DNA of 64,000 nucleotides, from NCBI GenBank assembly GCA_009929175.1, contig SABC01000002.1, positions 41,250 to 105,249 of the forward strand. Reading direction: 5' to 3'. The notes beneath the pieces are model-generated. The model did no database searches, was not told where the DNA came from, and worked only from the letters and a program-made list of their open reading frames with translations. Shown here one piece after another: positions 37,981 to 47,005 of this stretch (position 1 is its first letter; each line of letters starts with the position of its first letter). A program made the position numbers and the translations under genes. The stretch comes from Bacteroidia bacterium. GTDB taxonomy: Bacteria; Bacteroidota; Bacteroidia; Bacteroidales; UBA932.

Positions 37981-38604
37981 TTACCTTAGGTGGTCAAAGA
38001 ACAGAATGCCATTGAGGTGGTCAATTTCATGCTGGAATATTACAGCAGTATAGCCTTCTATAAGTTCTCCCTTTTGGTTGTTGTCCATATCGTTGTACTC
38101 AACATAAATTGCATAAGACCTGTTCTTGGTTGTGCCTCTTATTCCCGGTACCGAAAGGCAACCCTCCCTGCAATCCTGTTTCATTTTTGAATAATGGGTT
38201 ATGGCTGGGTTTAGGTAGGCTTCGAATGGTTCTCCCTCCTTGTCAAACCTTTGAACCAGGATTACCCTCTTGGAAATGCCTACCTGAGGTGCTGCGATTC
38301 CGACACCTGCTGTAAGGGAGTCGGTTACGGTTGCCTGCATACGGGATATCAGCGTCATAAGCAAGTTTTTATCGGCTACCGGGTCTACAGGAGAACAGAT
38401 TTCTCTTAAAAACAAAGAATCTTCCATGTTATCACTCTGCAGCACCCTCATTGGCGAGTTGGTATGCTTCCCTTTGATAAGATAAGCTTGCGCAGGAGTA
38501 AATCCTGTGCCCTCCTCAGAAAGTTTTACGCTTAGAGAACCGCAGCTGTTGATGATTACTACAGTAATCAATATTATGGCAGAAACAATACTAATCTTTT
38601 TCAT
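37981..38604 (-). CDS. Peptide deformylase family protein with lipoprotein signal
   Basis: 207 residues. All three deformylase motifs are intact: GVGIAAPQVG (100-109; Gln107), EGCLS (147-151; metal ligand Cys149), and HEIDH (192-196; metal ligands His192, His196 and catalytic Glu193). Unlike housekeeping Def, which is cytosolic, it begins MKKISIVSAIILITVVIINS followed by Cys21. This is a typical Bacteroidota lipoprotein signal, followed by a linker of about 45 residues. Export is predicted from sequence only. It overlaps the Sua5-type gene by 14 bases. A second, cytosolic Def would be expected elsewhere in the genome. Confidence 0.88.
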   Translation of the reverse strand: MKKISIVSAIILITVVIINSCGSLSVKLSEEGTGFTPAQAYLIKGKHTNSPMRVLQSDNMEDSLFLREICSPVDPVADKNLLMTLISRMQATVTDSLTAGVGIAAPQVGISKRVILVQRFDKEGEPFEAYLNPAITHYSKMKQDCREGCLSVPGIRGTTKNRSYAIYVEYNDMDNNQKGELIEGYTAVIFQHEIDHLNGILFFDHLR

Positions 38605-39586
38605 TTGATTCCGGTTTTTTGTAACGGTAAGATGCTTTGTGCAGTTTGTCCATTATTGCTTTTGCAATTCCTTGCCCAGGAATAGGTTCTGCAATTATAA
38701 AATCGGTCTGTATATCCTCCTCCAGAATGTGGAGTATAGAAAAGAGATTGACCGCTGCCTCTTTGATCTCCCCTTTTTTTGAAAGGTACAAGGTTTTGCC
38801 GATATCTTTTGGGGTGACTCCCGAAAATGAAACAAATGCAATAGAGCCCTTTGGTTTCAATTCATCAACAAGTGATTGAATATCTGAAAGGCTGGGACTT
38901 TTTGCCAAGAATATGGGTTTTTCGGGACTATAATGGGACTTGAGAAGTCCCGGAGATGCAACAGGATCTTTGGTCCCTTCAGTGGATTGAGGCAGGACGG
39001 ACATGAGCTCATCAGCAGTGATTATCCCCTCCCTTAAAATCGTAAATCCGTCGGGGTTTAGTGCAATCACTGTGGATTCTATCCCAACGGTGCATTTGCC
39101 TCCGTCCAGGATCATATCTACTCCTTTTAGTTGCTTACTAACATGTTGGGCTGTTGTTGGACTTATCCTTCCGAATTTGTTTGCGCTTGGGGCAGCAATT
39201 GGAGTACCCGATACACGGATAAGATCAAGTGCCATCAAGTTGTCAGGCATTCGAATTCCAACAGTGGGCAGTCCCGATGTTACTATGTCGGGAACCTTTT
39301 CGCTTTTGGGCAGTACAATTGTGAGAGGGCCTGGCCAAAACTTTTGTGCAAGCAATATTACTCGGTCATCGTTGTTGAGGGTGAGCAAATCCAAGTATGA
39401 TAAATCGGATATATGCACTATCAGGGGGTCGAACGAGGGTCTCTCCTTCTCTAGGAATATTCTGGCGACAGCTTTGGCATCCAGGGCATTTGCTCCTAGA
39501 CCATAAACTGTTTCGGTGGGAAAAGCTACGAGTCCTCCATCCCTGATAATCTGTGCTGCTTTTTCTATTTGAATGTTTGGGATCAT
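38591..39586 (-). CDS. L-threonylcarbamoyladenylate synthase (Sua5 type)
   Basis: 331 residues. It makes threonylcarbamoyl-AMP for the t6A37 tRNA modification. The N-terminal YrdC-like domain has GLVAFPTETVYGLGANA and APSANKFGRISPTTAQHV. The C-terminal Sua5 domain (about 215-325) begins after SPGLLKSHYSPEKP. It lies 11 bp after ppa and overlaps the deformylase start. Confidence 0.94.
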   Translation of the reverse strand: MIPNIQIEKAAQIIRDGGLVAFPTETVYGLGANALDAKAVARIFLEKERPSFDPLIVHISDLSYLDLLTLNNDDRVILLAQKFWPGPLTIVLPKSEKVPDIVTSGLPTVGIRMPDNLMALDLIRVSGTPIAAPSANKFGRISPTTAQHVSKQLKGVDMILDGGKCTVGIESTVIALNPDGFTILREGIITADELMSVLPQSTEGTKDPVASPGLLKSHYSPEKPIFLAKSPSLSDIQSLVDELKPKGSIAFVSFSGVTPKDIGKTLYLSKKGEIKEAAVNLFSILHILEEDIQTDFIIAEPIPGQGIAKAIMDKLHKASYRYKKPESNEKD

Positions 39587-39597
39587 CCGATATAAGT

Positions 39598-40146
39598 TTA
39601 TTGGGATTTTCCATAAAGTTTCTGATACAACTCAAGACTCTCCCTAAGTATCTCCAGGGCTGTCTCTTTATCAAAAAAATCTTTGACTACTACTGTTTTG
39701 TTTTCTAGCTTGGTGTAATCTTCGAAAAAATTCATCATTTCGGTCCTGGAGTGGGCCGGAAGTTCCGATATGTCGTTATAGTGGCTGACACTGGGATCCC
39801 CTGCTGCAACTGCAATAAGTTTGTCATCGGCTTCGCCGTTGTCCAGCATTCTCATAACCCCTATGATTTTGGCAGGGACTATGCAAAGTGGTACAAGCTC
39901 AATTTGGGAAAGGATGAGTATGTCCAACGGGTCTTTGTCATCGCAGTAAGTTTGAGGTATAAATCCATAATTTGCAGGGTAGTATACCGAAGAGTATAAT
40001 ACCCTGTCAAGGATCAACAGACCGTTTTCCTTGTCTAGCTCATACTTTGCTCTGGAGCCTTTTGGTATTTCAATTATTCCATTGACGAACTCCGGGATGT
40101 TCTCCCCCGGATGGACGCAATGCCATGGATTGTAATTATTGCTCAT
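39598..40146 (-). CDS. ppa: Inorganic pyrophosphatase (family I)
   Basis: 182-residue soluble pyrophosphatase. The catalytic signature [11 protein letters not shown] is present, along with [19 protein letters not shown] and the [15 protein letters not shown] strand. The ATG overlaps the S41 protease stop as ATGA, so translation is probably coupled. Confidence 0.95.
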   Translation of the reverse strand: MSNNYNPWHCVHPGENIPEFVNGIIEIPKGSRAKYELDKENGLLILDRVLYSSVYYPANYGFIPQTYCDDKDPLDILILSQIELVPLCIVPAKIIGVMRMLDNGEADDKLIAVAAGDPSVSHYNDISELPAHSRTEMMNFFEDYTKLENKTVVVKDFFDKETALEILRESLELYQKLYGKSQ

Positions 40147-41183
40147 AGTTTTTGGATTGTACTTCCCGCAAAGTTAACGATTTTATCAATTGCCAGCTCT
40201 ACTATCTCATCACGGTTGGTGTTGAGCCAGTTAAGTTTGCATCTAAAGTCGGGTGGCACACCTTCTTCGGCGTAATTGATCTTATCCAGATCGTAGGATT
40301 GTGTTATTGAAAACCTGTAAACCCATCCGTTTGGCAACTGTCCTCCGTTAGGCAGCCCTCCTCCTCCTCCTGTCGTTTCCCCAATGAGAAACACGTTGTC
40401 CATCGCTTTGGTTGCAAGTGCAAAGAATGTGGATGCACTGTATGAACCTCCGTCGATTAACACTACTACCGGTTTGCCAAGATACTTGATTTTGTCGGAG
40501 GGGGTAATGTAGAATGGTTCGTATGGGCCAAAGTCATCCCTGCCAGGACCATTTCGGGTACGGTTGTACATTACCAGTGTTTTTTTGTCGGTAAACCTGT
40601 TTAGTATCCTGGGTATGTTCACAAAATTGCCTCCCCCGTTTTCCCTTAGGTCTATTATAATCCCTATCGTATTCTTGTAGCGGTTGAGAAGAAAATCCAT
40701 CTCTTCGTTCGTGACATTAGTCATGAATGTCTTGTACCTGATATAGCCGATTGATTGGTTTTTTACACGACCGTGCTGGAATCCACCTGTTGTATATTCA
40801 CTCTCGTTTATATAATATTTTCGCACTATGTTGTAGTCAAAATTGTCCTCTCCGGCAATAATCGGGCGGTATCTTGAGACATTGAATGGAGACATCAGGT
40901 TGGTGTGGTCGTCGCGTAGTTCGTTGAGCATGTTGCCAAGCACATTGAAAAGGGAATCTTCGCTCATGCCGGTATACAACATTGGACGATACCTCTGCCT
41001 GACATGATCCCAGTCCACGCTTTTAAGGGTAAAGTAGGCATATTTTTTGTCGACTTCGTTCCAAAGGTAATCGAAGTTTTCAAATGGATCGTCTGATGCC
41101 CTGTCTTTATCGAATATCAATTTTTGGCACGAGTAGAGGAATGTGATAAGCAGTATGGTAATTATGGGGTTAATGTATTTCAT
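40143..41183 (-). CDS. S41-family peptidase, lipoprotein
   Basis: 346 residues from the ATG at 41183, chosen because it opens a lipoprotein signal ([19 protein letters not shown], Cys19). The S41 catalytic core follows. [11 protein letters not shown] precedes the PDZ-like or substrate-binding part, [20 protein letters not shown] carries the oxyanion region, and the nucleophile Ser lies in [16 protein letters not shown]. It probably cleaves envelope proteins or peptides. It lies 7 bp after the outer-membrane protein gene and overlaps ppa by 4 bases. Confidence 0.9.
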   Translation of the reverse strand: MKYINPIITILLITFLYSCQKLIFDKDRASDDPFENFDYLWNEVDKKYAYFTLKSVDWDHVRQRYRPMLYTGMSEDSLFNVLGNMLNELRDDHTNLMSPFNVSRYRPIIAGEDNFDYNIVRKYYINESEYTTGGFQHGRVKNQSIGYIRYKTFMTNVTNEEMDFLLNRYKNTIGIIIDLRENGGGNFVNIPRILNRFTDKKTLVMYNRTRNGPGRDDFGPYEPFYITPSDKIKYLGKPVVVLIDGGSYSASTFFALATKAMDNVFLIGETTGGGGGLPNGGQLPNGWVYRFSITQSYDLDKINYAEEGVPPDFRCKLNWLNTNRDEIVELAIDKIVNFAGSTIQKL

Positions 41184-41190
41184 ACGGCTT

Positions 41191-41997
41191 TTATCTGAAG
41201 TTGAACATAATGGCAAATTTAACAGAGTGTCTGGCATAGTCGAATGGTTCATACTTTCCTGGAGCTGTATAGGCATCAAATATATATGAGACAGAGATAA
41301 TATTCCCGTTGGAAAGGTGACCCATGAACCCGGTGGCAGCTATAAACCGCATACCATTGATTGAAAGACTATAATCGGAAAGAGTGTTGATTGAAGGACG
41401 GTCAATTTCGGGCATATAATTGTAGGCGTAGCCAGGCCTGAAGTTAACATTGATAATGCCCAAGTCGGTTTTTATGAAAAACGCGCCTCTATTCCCTTTT
41501 GACGTTAATAGTGACTTGCTGATTTTGCCTGAAAGGAGGATGTTTGTAATATTTTCGGCACCAAAAGAGTTGTTCATCAAGGCTTTGTTGTCCCGTATAT
41601 TAAACGTGTTGACCAGAGTGCCTCCGGTATGCAGGATCAGTTTTTTGCCGATATTTTGCCAAACAGGATACAGCAGGGCGAGACTTGCTTCGATTGAGTG
41701 GAAATATGAGGAGTTGGATGTGTTGTTGAACTGGTTTTTATGTTTGCCGTTTGTATAATTTGCAGTTATGACAAGTTCATTTTTTTTATTCAGGGTATGA
41801 AACGACCCCGAAAGCGTCAGTACTTCGCCTGTGTAAAACAGTGGTGAAGTGGCATTATCCCTGAAGGTACTTATGCCGGGTGTTATGCCAAGTTCGATGT
41901 AGCTTTGCGAAAAACAAAGTGTTGTTGCTGCTAGTAATGCAGCAACAACAGCTGTCGTTCTCCTTAAGGAGTAATTGCAAACCTCTGTGGGTATCAA
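41191..41997 (-). CDS. Putative outer-membrane beta-barrel protein
   Basis: 268 residues, not assigned to a named family. The N-terminal signal (RRTTAVVAALLAATTLCFSQ) is followed by alternating amphipathic strands. It ends in aromatic plus Arg (MFNFR), typical of Bacteroidota barrels. The ATG overlaps the racemase stop as ATGA. Its position between racemase and S41 protease suggests an envelope role, but function is unknown. Confidence 0.7.
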   Translation of the reverse strand: MIPTEVCNYSLRRTTAVVAALLAATTLCFSQSYIELGITPGISTFRDNATSPLFYTGEVLTLSGSFHTLNKKNELVITANYTNGKHKNQFNNTSNSSYFHSIEASLALLYPVWQNIGKKLILHTGGTLVNTFNIRDNKALMNNSFGAENITNILLSGKISKSLLTSKGNRGAFFIKTDLGIINVNFRPGYAYNYMPEIDRPSINTLSDYSLSINGMRFIAATGFMGHLSNGNIISVSYIFDAYTAPGKYEPFDYARHSVKFAIMFNFR

Positions 41998-43076
41998 TTT
42001 CGGTTGTGTTTGATATATTTGTCTACATATTTGGAATTCAGCAACTTTAAGACTCCAGTGTAATTCAGTTCGAACTCAATGAAATTGCCAACCTTGTATC
42101 CTTGGTTATTCTCGCCCAAGTCTACGACAGTAACATCCGAAGTAACTCCAACTACTTTGATTCCCTTGTCTTTGGGCTGTAGATGGTTGCGGTCAACATC
42201 AAGTATACCGACATCCAGTATTGCCCTGCAACTGGTATGTCCCTCCATATTGTCGGAAAATGTTACAGACTCCCCCTCCAGGTTTGTTCCAAGTTCGCCG
42301 ATTGGTATGCTTGGTTTGTTTTTTAATTCAATAATCTGGGCGTAAAATTGGAAAATATCTGTTTCCATTCCATCAATCACTGTGTCGTTGTAGACGTCTG
42401 TGCCAAGGTAAAGTGTTTCTCCAACCCGGAAATGGTTGGTTGCAACTGGTAGCAGATTCTTGAGAATCAGTGGTATGGTAACAGAAGAGCCTGCAGAGAC
42501 ATATTTGATTTTACGGTTGAACTTTACTTCCAGCAGTTGTTTGTATATACTCAGTTGGATAAGTTTGTCGTGGCTGGGTAAAACTCCGTACATACAATTA
42601 AGGTTTGTACCTATTCCGATGACCTCAATATTTGGCAGGCTAAAGACTTTTTCGTAAAAATTTATGAAATTCTCATGCAAAACCCCTTCCCTGAGTTCTC
42701 CCATCTCGAGCATTATGATAATCTTGTGGATCTTGTTTTGTTTTACTGCCTCAGCAGAGAGCATCTGAATCGTGGATATTTCGGTATTCATGCTGATATC
42801 GGCATATTTTACAATCCCAGGTAAAAATCTTTTGGCTGGTGGTTTTATGTAGATGGTTTCAACATCGGGCCTTATTGACTTTATGACCTTGAGATTGGAT
42901 AACCTTGAGTCACAAGCTTGCCGGATATCCATCTTAAGAAGTTCGGTAAGGTACTCCTTGTGGCCGCAGAGCATTTTTGTGACCACTGACCATTCTATAT
43001 TTCTATCTTTGAAGAGCTTGTCAAGAAAGTCGAAGTTTTTTTGGAGTTTGTCTATGTTTAAGGTAATATGAGCCAT
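41994..43076 (-). CDS. PLP-dependent amino acid racemase (alanine/ornithine racemase family)
   Basis: 360 residues with the fold-III barrel of alanine racemases. The N-terminal ITLNIDKLQKNFDFL and the PLP lysine Lys34 in SVVTKMLCGHKEY are followed by barrel segments such as EVIGIGTNLNCMYG and FRVGETLYLGTD. The sequence resembles clostridial ornithine racemase rather than biosynthetic Alr, which has a C-terminal domain with a catalytic Tyr. The substrate could be ornithine or another amino acid. It is coupled to the downstream outer-membrane gene and lies 2 bp after the GNAT gene. Confidence 0.85.
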   Translation of the reverse strand: MAHITLNIDKLQKNFDFLDKLFKDRNIEWSVVTKMLCGHKEYLTELLKMDIRQACDSRLSNLKVIKSIRPDVETIYIKPPAKRFLPGIVKYADISMNTEISTIQMLSAEAVKQNKIHKIIIMLEMGELREGVLHENFINFYEKVFSLPNIEVIGIGTNLNCMYGVLPSHDKLIQLSIYKQLLEVKFNRKIKYVSAGSSVTIPLILKNLLPVATNHFRVGETLYLGTDVYNDTVIDGMETDIFQFYAQIIELKNKPSIPIGELGTNLEGESVTFSDNMEGHTSCRAILDVGILDVDRNHLQPKDKGIKVVGVTSDVTVVDLGENNQGYKVGNFIEFELNYTGVLKLLNSKYVDKYIKHNRN

Positions 43077-43078
43077 TG

Positions 43079-43525
43079 TTATTTTTTATTAACCAATCTC
43101 ATTTCTAAATACTTGTTGGTAAAACCAAGCCTTTCGTAAAGTTTTTTGGCCGGGTTATCGGGCTCTACATGGAGTGCGATGTTACCCTCTGACTGGTTTA
43201 TTGCTGCTTCCATTAGTTTTTTCCCGATCCCTTTCCCCCGTAGTGTTTTGTGGGTGGCAATATAAACCAAAATGTTTTCGGGTATGTAACCCTCCATCCC
43301 TGTTCTGTTTATTACTACAGCAGCGGCCAACTCTGGGCCGGAGTGGTATGTCATTACAAATCCGCCGAAAGAGGGGTACTCCTCCAATGAGTAATCTATT
43401 GCTTTTGCGATGTCTTCTTTTGCATCTCCAAATTTCTCAAGGTGTTCATAAAGGAAACCGATGATTTTTCTCTTCTCTTCCAAAGTGGGTTTGTTTCCTT
43501 TGTTAAAGATTGTTATGTTGTCCAT
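43079..43525 (-). CDS. GNAT-family N-acetyltransferase
   Basis: 148 residues from the ATG at 43525. The acetyl-CoA site is the R/Q-x-x-G-x-G/A motif in LRGKGIGKKLMEAA, followed by IALHVEPDNPAKKLYERLGF, standard for the family. Six more residues are possible with an ATG at 43543. It is adjacent to the racemase, suggesting action on an amino acid or D-amino acid, an inference. Confidence 0.88.
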   Translation of the reverse strand: MDNITIFNKGNKPTLEEKRKIIGFLYEHLEKFGDAKEDIAKAIDYSLEEYPSFGGFVMTYHSGPELAAAVVINRTGMEGYIPENILVYIATHKTLRGKGIGKKLMEAAINQSEGNIALHVEPDNPAKKLYERLGFTNKYLEMRLVNKK

Positions 43526-43689
43526 AATTGTGAATTTAAGCATTATATTAAATGCTTTGTTAATAAAAGTTCAATTTGTCTAACACTTTTATTAGTTAAT
43601 TGGTTCATGAAATTTTGTAAAAAAAGTAAGTCTAATTGATAAAGTTAAGAGTTTTTGACAGTTTATACTGACATATTCCTAAGAAAATA

Positions 43690-43697
43690 TATTTTTG
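43690..43697 (+). promoter_or_regulatory. Putative -7 box of the polytopic membrane protein gene
   Basis: TATTTTTG matches TAnnTTTG, 33 bases upstream of the ATG at 43731. No TTTG is found at the ideal distance. It lies in the 200-bp AT-rich gap between the divergent GNAT and membrane-protein genes; the rest of this gap shows no gene. Confidence 0.5.
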
Positions 43698-43730
43698 CAA
43701 TTGGATTTAAACATAATATATTAACAATCG

Positions 43731-45266
43731 ATGGAAAATATCACCGATTTTATGGCCAGTACTCACATTCTTAATCAGTTCTGGCTAACTTTTTTAATGG
43801 TAATATCAATGGTTCTGGTCGCCAGGACGTTTGTGGCAGGCACAAGATATTCGCCTATTTTAATAATTGTTGTCTTTGGCCTTCTGATGGGCTTTATTCT
43901 TACAAAGACAGGAATGGCTACCCCGGGATTGAAGGAGTTCCCGATAGTCGACTTTACAAGCAAGGTTACAATAACCGCTCTGATAGCTTCATTCTTCATG
44001 GGAGGACAGGAGATAAGGAAAATTATTGCCAAAAAGGAGCTGGACAAGACCGATATTGTAATGCCTTCACATGAGGAGATATTCCTTGGTACAAAGTTCA
44101 CCCAGTTCATGTTTTTGATAAGGGCCTTTTTTGTCCTGATAGGGATTGAGTCAATGAAAAGGGTAATTATTGGCCACAACACAAATGAGCCGCTGGATTC
44201 TTTTTACCCTCTGCTTGGCTATCTTGGACTCGTCGGATCCATCATCCTTATAGACTACAGGGCCAAAATCACCAACAAACCTCTCTATATAAGAAAGGGT
44301 ATTATGGAAACAATTGTTATCCTTGGAATACTGGTTGCTTCATATTATATATCACAATGGATAAAACCGATGATAGCCCTTCCGGAGATTTTCTTTGCAA
44401 TGATCTTGTCTGTAACTGCAGGGATGTTGTTTTCGGAGTGGAAGTTCGGACCAACAATCAGGGCGCTGCTATTTGCCGGGATCCCTGTAGTGCTTGCTGC
44501 AAATTTCATGGTTGGAGGATCAAGGATTGCGGAGGCTCTAACCCTTACAGGGATGACTTCAGTAATTTCATACGGGTTTTTCGGGCAACTCTTTTGGATG
44601 TTCGGAGGGCTGGCCCTTCTAATATTCTTTGGAAAAGCCAACCATATCAGAAACCTTGCACCCGGCATGGCTGGTTCACTATCTCACTCGGGCTTGACAG
44701 GTGCGTGTACGGCGGGAGATTTGGGAGAAGATGCAATGGTCAGGGCTCCGATAATGATCAATGTGCCATTTATCGGCCATATTTTTGTCTTTTCGGTTTT
44801 GGCTGCCAGTGCCTCCGACGGCAAATTGATTATACCATATACCTTGATGATAGTAGCCTCAGGTTTAGCCTTTACTGTTTGGTCCCTCTATATGCTAAGG
44901 AAGGCTGCAGGAAGCGACTCGAAGGAGATTAAAGGCCTTATGTTGTTTTCTTTGGGATGGCAATTGACAGCAGTGTTCGGAGGACTCTTTATCTTGCATT
45001 TAGGAGGGGTAAGCCTCGATGATGCTGTAATGGCCAACTCTTCTGCTATTTCCCACTTTGGGTTATTTGCTGCAATCCAGGGAGGTATGTTTGGAGATCA
45101 GGCTGCGGGTATGATTGCATTTGTTTTTGCAATGCCGTTTTTGGTGCACCCTCTGGTTTTCGGGATATTTGGAAAAACTGCCGAAAATAACGGAATAATG
45201 CCGCAAAAACTGGTTTATGTCCTTGCGGCATCTGGTGTTGCAGGAATTCTATATTCCCTGTTATAG
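43731..45266 (+). CDS. Polytopic membrane protein, putative amino acid transporter (unrecognised family)
   Basis: 511 residues with roughly 12-14 hydrophobic helices and short loops. Distinctive polar stretches inside the membrane region are NFMVGGSRIAEALTLTG and LSHSGLTGACTAGDLGEDA, the latter likely a substrate- or ion-binding re-entrant loop; a small cytoplasmic loop spans about 105-122. I do not recognise the family. It is divergent from the racemase/GNAT operon, which makes transport of an amino acid or its racemised form plausible but unproven. Confidence 0.72.
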   Translation: MENITDFMASTHILNQFWLTFLMVISMVLVARTFVAGTRYSPILIIVVFGLLMGFILTKTGMATPGLKEFPIVDFTSKVTITALIASFFMGGQEIRKIIAKKELDKTDIVMPSHEEIFLGTKFTQFMFLIRAFFVLIGIESMKRVIIGHNTNEPLDSFYPLLGYLGLVGSIILIDYRAKITNKPLYIRKGIMETIVILGILVASYYISQWIKPMIALPEIFFAMILSVTAGMLFSEWKFGPTIRALLFAGIPVVLAANFMVGGSRIAEALTLTGMTSVISYGFFGQLFWMFGGLALLIFFGKANHIRNLAPGMAGSLSHSGLTGACTAGDLGEDAMVRAPIMINVPFIGHIFVFSVLAASASDGKLIIPYTLMIVASGLAFTVWSLYMLRKAAGSDSKEIKGLMLFSLGWQLTAVFGGLFILHLGGVSLDDAVMANSSAISHFGLFAAIQGGMFGDQAAGMIAFVFAMPFLVHPLVFGIFGKTAENNGIMPQKLVYVLAASGVAGILYSLL

Positions 45267-45278
45267 GAGTAAGTTATA

Positions 45279-46913
45279 CTAGTTGAGACCAAAAAGTGCA
45301 AGGTCCTCATCTACACTCTTAATGGTTTGGACCCCGAATTTTTCTTGGACAATCTTCAGGACGTTCGGGGTCATGAAGCCAGGCAGGGTAGGGCCAATGT
45401 GTGTATTCTTAACTCCAAGGTAAAGTAATGCCATATGTACAATAATTGCTTTTTGTTCGTACCAGGCAATATTGAAAACCAACGGAAGCTTGTTGATGTC
45501 GTCCAGGCCAAGAATCTCCTTGAGCTTGAGGGCTACGTACGCCCATGAGTAAGAATCGTTGCACTGACCGGCATCCAACACCCTGGGGATTCCACCGATA
45601 TCTCCCAACGGAAGTTTGTTGTACCTGTACTTGGCACATCCCGATGTTAGGATAACAGTATCCGAGGGTAACTTTTTGGCAAACTCGGTGTAGTACTCCC
45701 TGCTTTTTTGACGAGCATCGCAACCGGACATCACTACCATCCTCTTGATGGCACCGGAGTTGATTGCATCCAGGATTTTTCCTGCAAGGGACAGTACTTG
45801 TTCGTGGGCAAATCCTATTGTGATGTTCCCCTTTTCTATCTCAGTAGGAGGGGGGCAGTTTTGGGCCATCTCTATTATTTCGGAAAAATCCTTGTGACCG
45901 TTTGGAAGGCGTTTGGTAATATGTTTCCATCCAGGCATTCCAGCAGCACCGGTAGTGAAAATCCTTGCATTATAAGTGGTTGTTTTCCTCGGAGGTACAA
46001 GGCAGTTTGTGGTAAACAAAACAGGTCCGTTGAAAGATTCAAAGTCGGTGAGTTGCTCGTGCCAAGAACCTCCATAATTACCCACAAGGTGTTTGTATTT
46101 CTTTAGTGATGGGTATCCGTGGGAAGGTAGCATCTCGGAATGTGTATATATATCAATCTCTTTACCTTCGGTTTGAATCAGCAACTGCTCCAAATCTTTG
46201 AGATCATGACCACTAACAAGTATGCCGGGGTTGTTCCCGACACCAATGTTAACTCCCGAAATTTCAGGATTCCCGAAGGTTTCGGTGTTGGCTTTGTCCA
46301 ACAGGGCCATCACCTTGACCCCGCACTCTCCTGTACGGGAGACCCACTCCAACATTCCTTCGACTGTCATTGGACGATGTATCATGGTGAGGGTCTCCTC
46401 CATAAAGTCAAATACGGAAGGATCCTCGTAACCAAGGTTGAAAGCGTGTTCGGCGTAGGCTGATACCCCTTTTATACCAAACAGCACATATTGTTTGAGG
46501 GAACGTACATCCTCGTCCTTATCGTACGATAATGTACCTACGGTGCTTGCCTTATGGTAAAACTCATCGGTTGTGTCGCAACTCCATTCGGTACAATCGT
46601 GCGGAGCAACAGTAACCTTGGTCTTGAGGTTATCCCTCATCTCAAGTGTTTTTTTAATTTCTCCAATAATTGCCTCATTGTCGTAATTGGCATTTGTAAT
46701 TGTAATGAACAGGGAGTTGGTGATATGGCGGCTTTCGTTGTTTGTTCCGATCCCTTTTTTCCGGGCTTCTATGGTGAGGCGTGAGAGACCCATACAGGCA
46801 TAAATCAGAAGATCCTGGATGTTGGATGTCTCTTCGGATTTACCGCAGACACCCTTGATAGTACAGCCGGTGTTTTTGGCTGTCTCTTGGCACTGGTTAC
46901 AAAACATACTCAT
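45279..46913 (-). CDS. hcp: Hydroxylamine reductase (hybrid-cluster protein)
   Basis: 544 residues. The N-terminal cysteines Cys5, Cys8, Cys17 and Cys23 (MFCNQCQE...CTIKGVCGK) bind the [4Fe-4S] cluster of class I or III Hcp. Later cysteines in [14 protein letters not shown] and [14 protein letters not shown] segments and a His/Glu site build the hybrid cluster. Hcp reduces hydroxylamine or NO and is a nitrosative-stress enzyme of anaerobes. It has a TAnnTTTG box at 46945-46952 and is divergent from MATE. Confidence 0.96.
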   Translation of the reverse strand: MSMFCNQCQETAKNTGCTIKGVCGKSEETSNIQDLLIYACMGLSRLTIEARKKGIGTNNESRHITNSLFITITNANYDNEAIIGEIKKTLEMRDNLKTKVTVAPHDCTEWSCDTTDEFYHKASTVGTLSYDKDEDVRSLKQYVLFGIKGVSAYAEHAFNLGYEDPSVFDFMEETLTMIHRPMTVEGMLEWVSRTGECGVKVMALLDKANTETFGNPEISGVNIGVGNNPGILVSGHDLKDLEQLLIQTEGKEIDIYTHSEMLPSHGYPSLKKYKHLVGNYGGSWHEQLTDFESFNGPVLFTTNCLVPPRKTTTYNARIFTTGAAGMPGWKHITKRLPNGHKDFSEIIEMAQNCPPPTEIEKGNITIGFAHEQVLSLAGKILDAINSGAIKRMVVMSGCDARQKSREYYTEFAKKLPSDTVILTSGCAKYRYNKLPLGDIGGIPRVLDAGQCNDSYSWAYVALKLKEILGLDDINKLPLVFNIAWYEQKAIIVHMALLYLGVKNTHIGPTLPGFMTPNVLKIVQEKFGVQTIKSVDEDLALFGLN

Positions 46914-46944
46914 GGTTTAAATTTTTAAGTGGTTGACTTATTTC

Positions 46945-46952
46945 CAAAGTTA
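46945..46952 (-). promoter_or_regulatory. Putative -7 box of the hcp promoter
   Basis: TAACTTTG on the minus strand matches TAnnTTTG, 31 bases before the hcp start. No -33 match is evident, which may indicate activator dependence; this is an inference. Confidence 0.55.
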
Positions 46953-46986
46953 ATTTTTTTTTCTTAAAAAAAAGATATGGATGTGT

Positions 46987-46994
46987 TACCTTTG
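46987..46994 (+). promoter_or_regulatory. Putative -7 box of the MATE gene, overlapping a false GTG start
   Basis: TACCTTTG matches TAnnTTTG. Its last base is the G of an in-frame GTG, so the GTG cannot be the start if this box is used. The ATG at 47006 lies only 11 bases downstream. Confidence 0.55.
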
Positions 46995-47005
46995 TGGCTA
47001 ATATC

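Noticed and set aside
46994..47005. GTG start for the MATE gene
   Set aside because: The G of this GTG is the last base of a TAnnTTTG box, and the ATG 12 bases downstream is a better start.
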